Source: Cryomorphaceae bacterium
Lineage (GTDB): Bacteria > Bacteroidota > Bacteroidia > Flavobacteriales_D > Crocinitomicaceae
NCBI GenBank assembly: GCA_027483605.1
Contig: JAIXUE010000003.1
Coordinates: 31,566 to 95,565, forward strand
Reading direction: 5' to 3'
Length of the DNA stretch: 64,000 nucleotides
Shown: positions 62,283-64,000 of the stretch, piece after piece
Layout of the letters: each line of letters opens with the position of its first letter
Numbering within the stretch: the first letter of the stretch is position 1
Program-made: the position numbers and the translations under genes
The notes under the pieces: model-generated
What the model saw: the letters and a program-made list of their open reading frames with translations, nothing else
Database searches by the model: none
Told to the model about the DNA's origin: nothing

Positions 62283-63860
62283 ATGAGACATTACATCTAC
62301 TTTCTGACTTTATTTATTGGTGTCAATAGCTGGGCTCAGTTTGGTTCCATTACTAGCCAGTATTGTATTTATTCTACTGAATCTGATATACCAATTAAGG
62401 AAGCTTTGTTGGAAAATGGCAACCGTATTATTCTTTTATTGAGCAACTCAGATGCTTATTATGACAAAACAGAAAACGCAAGAGGTGAACATGATTTCTG
62501 GGTGCTTTGCTTAGATCCAAATGATCAAATTGTTTGGCAGAAAACAATTGGAGGAATCGGTTTTGATTTACCATCCGGTCTATTAATTACCGAGGATCAA
62601 TCCATTTATATTTGTGGCTCAACTTTATCACCACCAAGTTTTGAGCAAACCAATGAATTGTATGGTGATACAGATGCTTGGCTGATTAAAATGAATAGCA
62701 CGGGTACCATTCTATGGAATAAAAACTATGGTGGGGCTCAAGACGATGATTTCAATGATTTAATTGAACTGCCCTCCGGAAATATATTGACTTTTGGAGT
62801 GTCTTACTCGGGAGTATCTGGCAATAAAACATCTACAAACTATGGATGGAGTGACATTTGGATTATGAAATTAAGTCCAAATGGCGAAATAATAAACGAT
62901 TTGAGCATTGGTGGTGAGGATCATGAATTAAAACCTATCGTCATACAAACGGCACCTAATCAAATTAAATTAGCCGCTTTCTCCTATTCTGATATTTCTG
63001 GTCTGAAAACAGAGCCAAGCTATGGGAGTTCAGACATATGGGTGCTCGACTTAGATACGAATTGCAACTTACTGCAGCAAAAGTCTATAGGAGGTTCAGC
63101 AGATGATCGCCCCTCTGATTTATTAATGAATATAAATGGAGATTTACTCATACTAGCTGAAAGTACTTCAAATCAATCGGGCCTAAAAACAGAAAATTCA
63201 TTTGGTGAGACAGATTCTTGGATTCTAAAATTAGATGATCAATTGAATATCATTCAACAGAAAACCGTCGGAAGTGATTTGCAAGATTTTGGAGGTCAAT
63301 TCATCGAATGGCCTAATGGAAATATCTGCGTCGCTGTTAATTCATTTTCAAATACCAATGTATTCAAGTCAGCGCCCAGAATCGGAGCAACGGACATTTG
63401 GATGTACGCACTAGATGCCAACTTTAATTTTCTCGGTGACAAAACGCTTGGCACAAATCAATTTGAATTCCTCGCCACTTTGCGTTTAAGCCCAAATCTA
63501 TCAGACATTCATCTTTTAGTCGGTACAACCGGAAGTGATTCAAATGATAAAACATGTATGAACTATGGTGACGAAGATCTCTGGGGTTTCACTGTTAATT
63601 CTACGCTCGAGGTAAATGATATTCAAACCTCACCATCTATAAAGATCTACCCCAACCCCACCTCCAATTTCATCACCATTCAAAACAACAACGCCGAGCA
63701 ATTGCTTTCCATCGACCTACTCGACTACGCCAGCAAACGCCTCAGAAGTTTTGACCCGAGTATTACTTCAGTCAATCTAAGCGCTTTAACACCTGGCATT
63801 TATTTACTTCAAATTTCCACTACCCAGGGCAACTTTTGTGAGCAGATTCGATTGGAGTAG
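62283..63860 (+). CDS. T9SS-sorted repeat (propeller-like) protein B
   Basis: 525 residues from the ATG at 62283 (the track uses a TTG two codons earlier). Same layout as the gene at 60428: signal peptide (GVNSWAQF), about six KxxGG-type repeats (KTIGGIGFD, KNYGGAQDD, LSIGGEDHE, KSIGGSADD, KTVGSDLQD), DxW segments and a sorting domain from IYPNPTSNFITI. The two proteins are clear tandem duplicates that have since diverged, except in the sorting domain DNA. Confidence 0.82.
   Translation: MRHYIYFLTLFIGVNSWAQFGSITSQYCIYSTESDIPIKEALLENGNRIILLLSNSDAYYDKTENARGEHDFWVLCLDPNDQIVWQKTIGGIGFDLPSGLLITEDQSIYICGSTLSPPSFEQTNELYGDTDAWLIKMNSTGTILWNKNYGGAQDDDFNDLIELPSGNILTFGVSYSGVSGNKTSTNYGWSDIWIMKLSPNGEIINDLSIGGEDHELKPIVIQTAPNQIKLAAFSYSDISGLKTEPSYGSSDIWVLDLDTNCNLLQQKSIGGSADDRPSDLLMNINGDLLILAESTSNQSGLKTENSFGETDSWILKLDDQLNIIQQKTVGSDLQDFGGQFIEWPNGNICVAVNSFSNTNVFKSAPRIGATDIWMYALDANFNFLGDKTLGTNQFEFLATLRLSPNLSDIHLLVGTTGSDSNDKTCMNYGDEDLWGFTVNSTLEVNDIQTSPSIKIYPNPTSNFITIQNNNAEQLLSIDLLDYASKRLRSFDPSITSVNLSALTPGIYLLQISTTQGNFCEQIRLE
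63646..63730 (+). repeat. Sorting-domain DNA cassette, copy 3
   Basis: Counterpart of 61791-61875, with two mismatches in 85 bp; identity drops just after it. Confidence 0.75.
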
Positions 63861-63943
63861 TTTTTTAGACGCGGCAGTTGTTCCCTGTAACTTTTGTCAC
63901 AGCTTCTTTGTTCTATTCTCAGAACCAACAAATTAACCTTATT

Positions 63944-64000
63944 TTGAAAAAGTTAAGCCTCTATTTTTTGAGTTTCTTATTGCTTACAACCACTGCTTGC
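63944..64000 (+). CDS. Start of a lipoprotein gene (cut by window end)
   Basis: 19 codons from a TTG at 63944 read MKKLSLYFLSFLLLTTTAC, a lipoprotein signal with the lipid-bearing Cys as the last visible residue. There is no ATG in frame upstream. Too short for the ORF track. The product cannot be identified. Confidence 0.5.
   Translation, partial: MKKLSLYFLSFLLLTTTAC

Noticed and set aside
1-64000. tRNA, rRNA, CRISPR, insertion sequences, prophage
   Set aside because: None was seen on reading both strands; no cloverleaf-like conserved segments, regular spacer arrays, transposase or integrase frames.

Overview
The window comes from a chromosome of a Bacteroidota bacterium. The signs are eight proteins with Por-type (type IX secretion, T9SS) C-terminal sorting domains, the Bacteroidota-type fused GlmU-like enzyme, candidate promoters of the TTG/TAnnTTTG type, and start regions without a clear Shine-Dalgarno motif. 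An aerobic flavobacteria-like lineage is likely, but genus and family cannot be fixed from the sequence alone. No rRNA, tRNA, CRISPR array, transposase or prophage was seen.

Layout. 1-1121 (minus): arsenic resistance operon arsR - DUF6428-like - acr3 (cut by the window edge). 1267-2465: LOG-family phosphoribohydrolase and an AraC-type regulator. 2597-8069 (plus): a four-gene galactan/galactose operon (aldose 1-epimerase, GH53 endo-galactanase lipoprotein, GH2 beta-galactosidase, galactokinase) behind a good promoter. 8091-9247: an XRE regulator with an 18-bp perfect palindrome in front of it, and two unknown overlapping genes. 9216-13417 (minus): dinB plus a short DnaE-type polymerase, a probable mutagenic repair pair. 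13634-15371: lemA with two TPM-domain genes.

15446-40604 is mostly housekeeping: EEP-family hydrolase, ilvE, recQ, a comEC-like gene, rhodanese, DedA, Na+/solute symporter, GlmU-like enzyme, lon, DCC-family protein, a large T9SS BNR-repeat protein, a LolA-like carrier, smpB/recR head to head, a methyltransferase, a START-like protein, an LptF/G permease, two glycosyltransferases and a cold-shock-domain protein. 40601-43164 holds an AlgX-like/AlgI-like pair for polysaccharide O-acetylation, probably linked to the nearby glycosyltransferases.

43277-64000 is the accessory part: secreted T9SS cargo, outer-membrane barrels, TPR-like secreted proteins, gene remnants (truncated KilA-N, N-terminally incomplete RelE-like toxin) and two signalling systems. 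The first (47951-50743) has a response regulator, a histidine kinase with no sensor domain, a separate polytopic membrane protein and a second LuxR-type regulator whose receiver is mostly gone. The second (55157-57721) has an ECF sigma factor overlapping a protein that appears to join a cytoplasmic anti-sigma-like head, one inner-membrane helix, a periplasmic linker and an outer-membrane beta-barrel, with another barrel gene just upstream. These two systems are the best candidates for undescribed biology here. In the last 5 kb, three T9SS genes share nearly the same DNA in the sorting domain while their bodies have diverged, which suggests exchange of sorting-domain cassettes.
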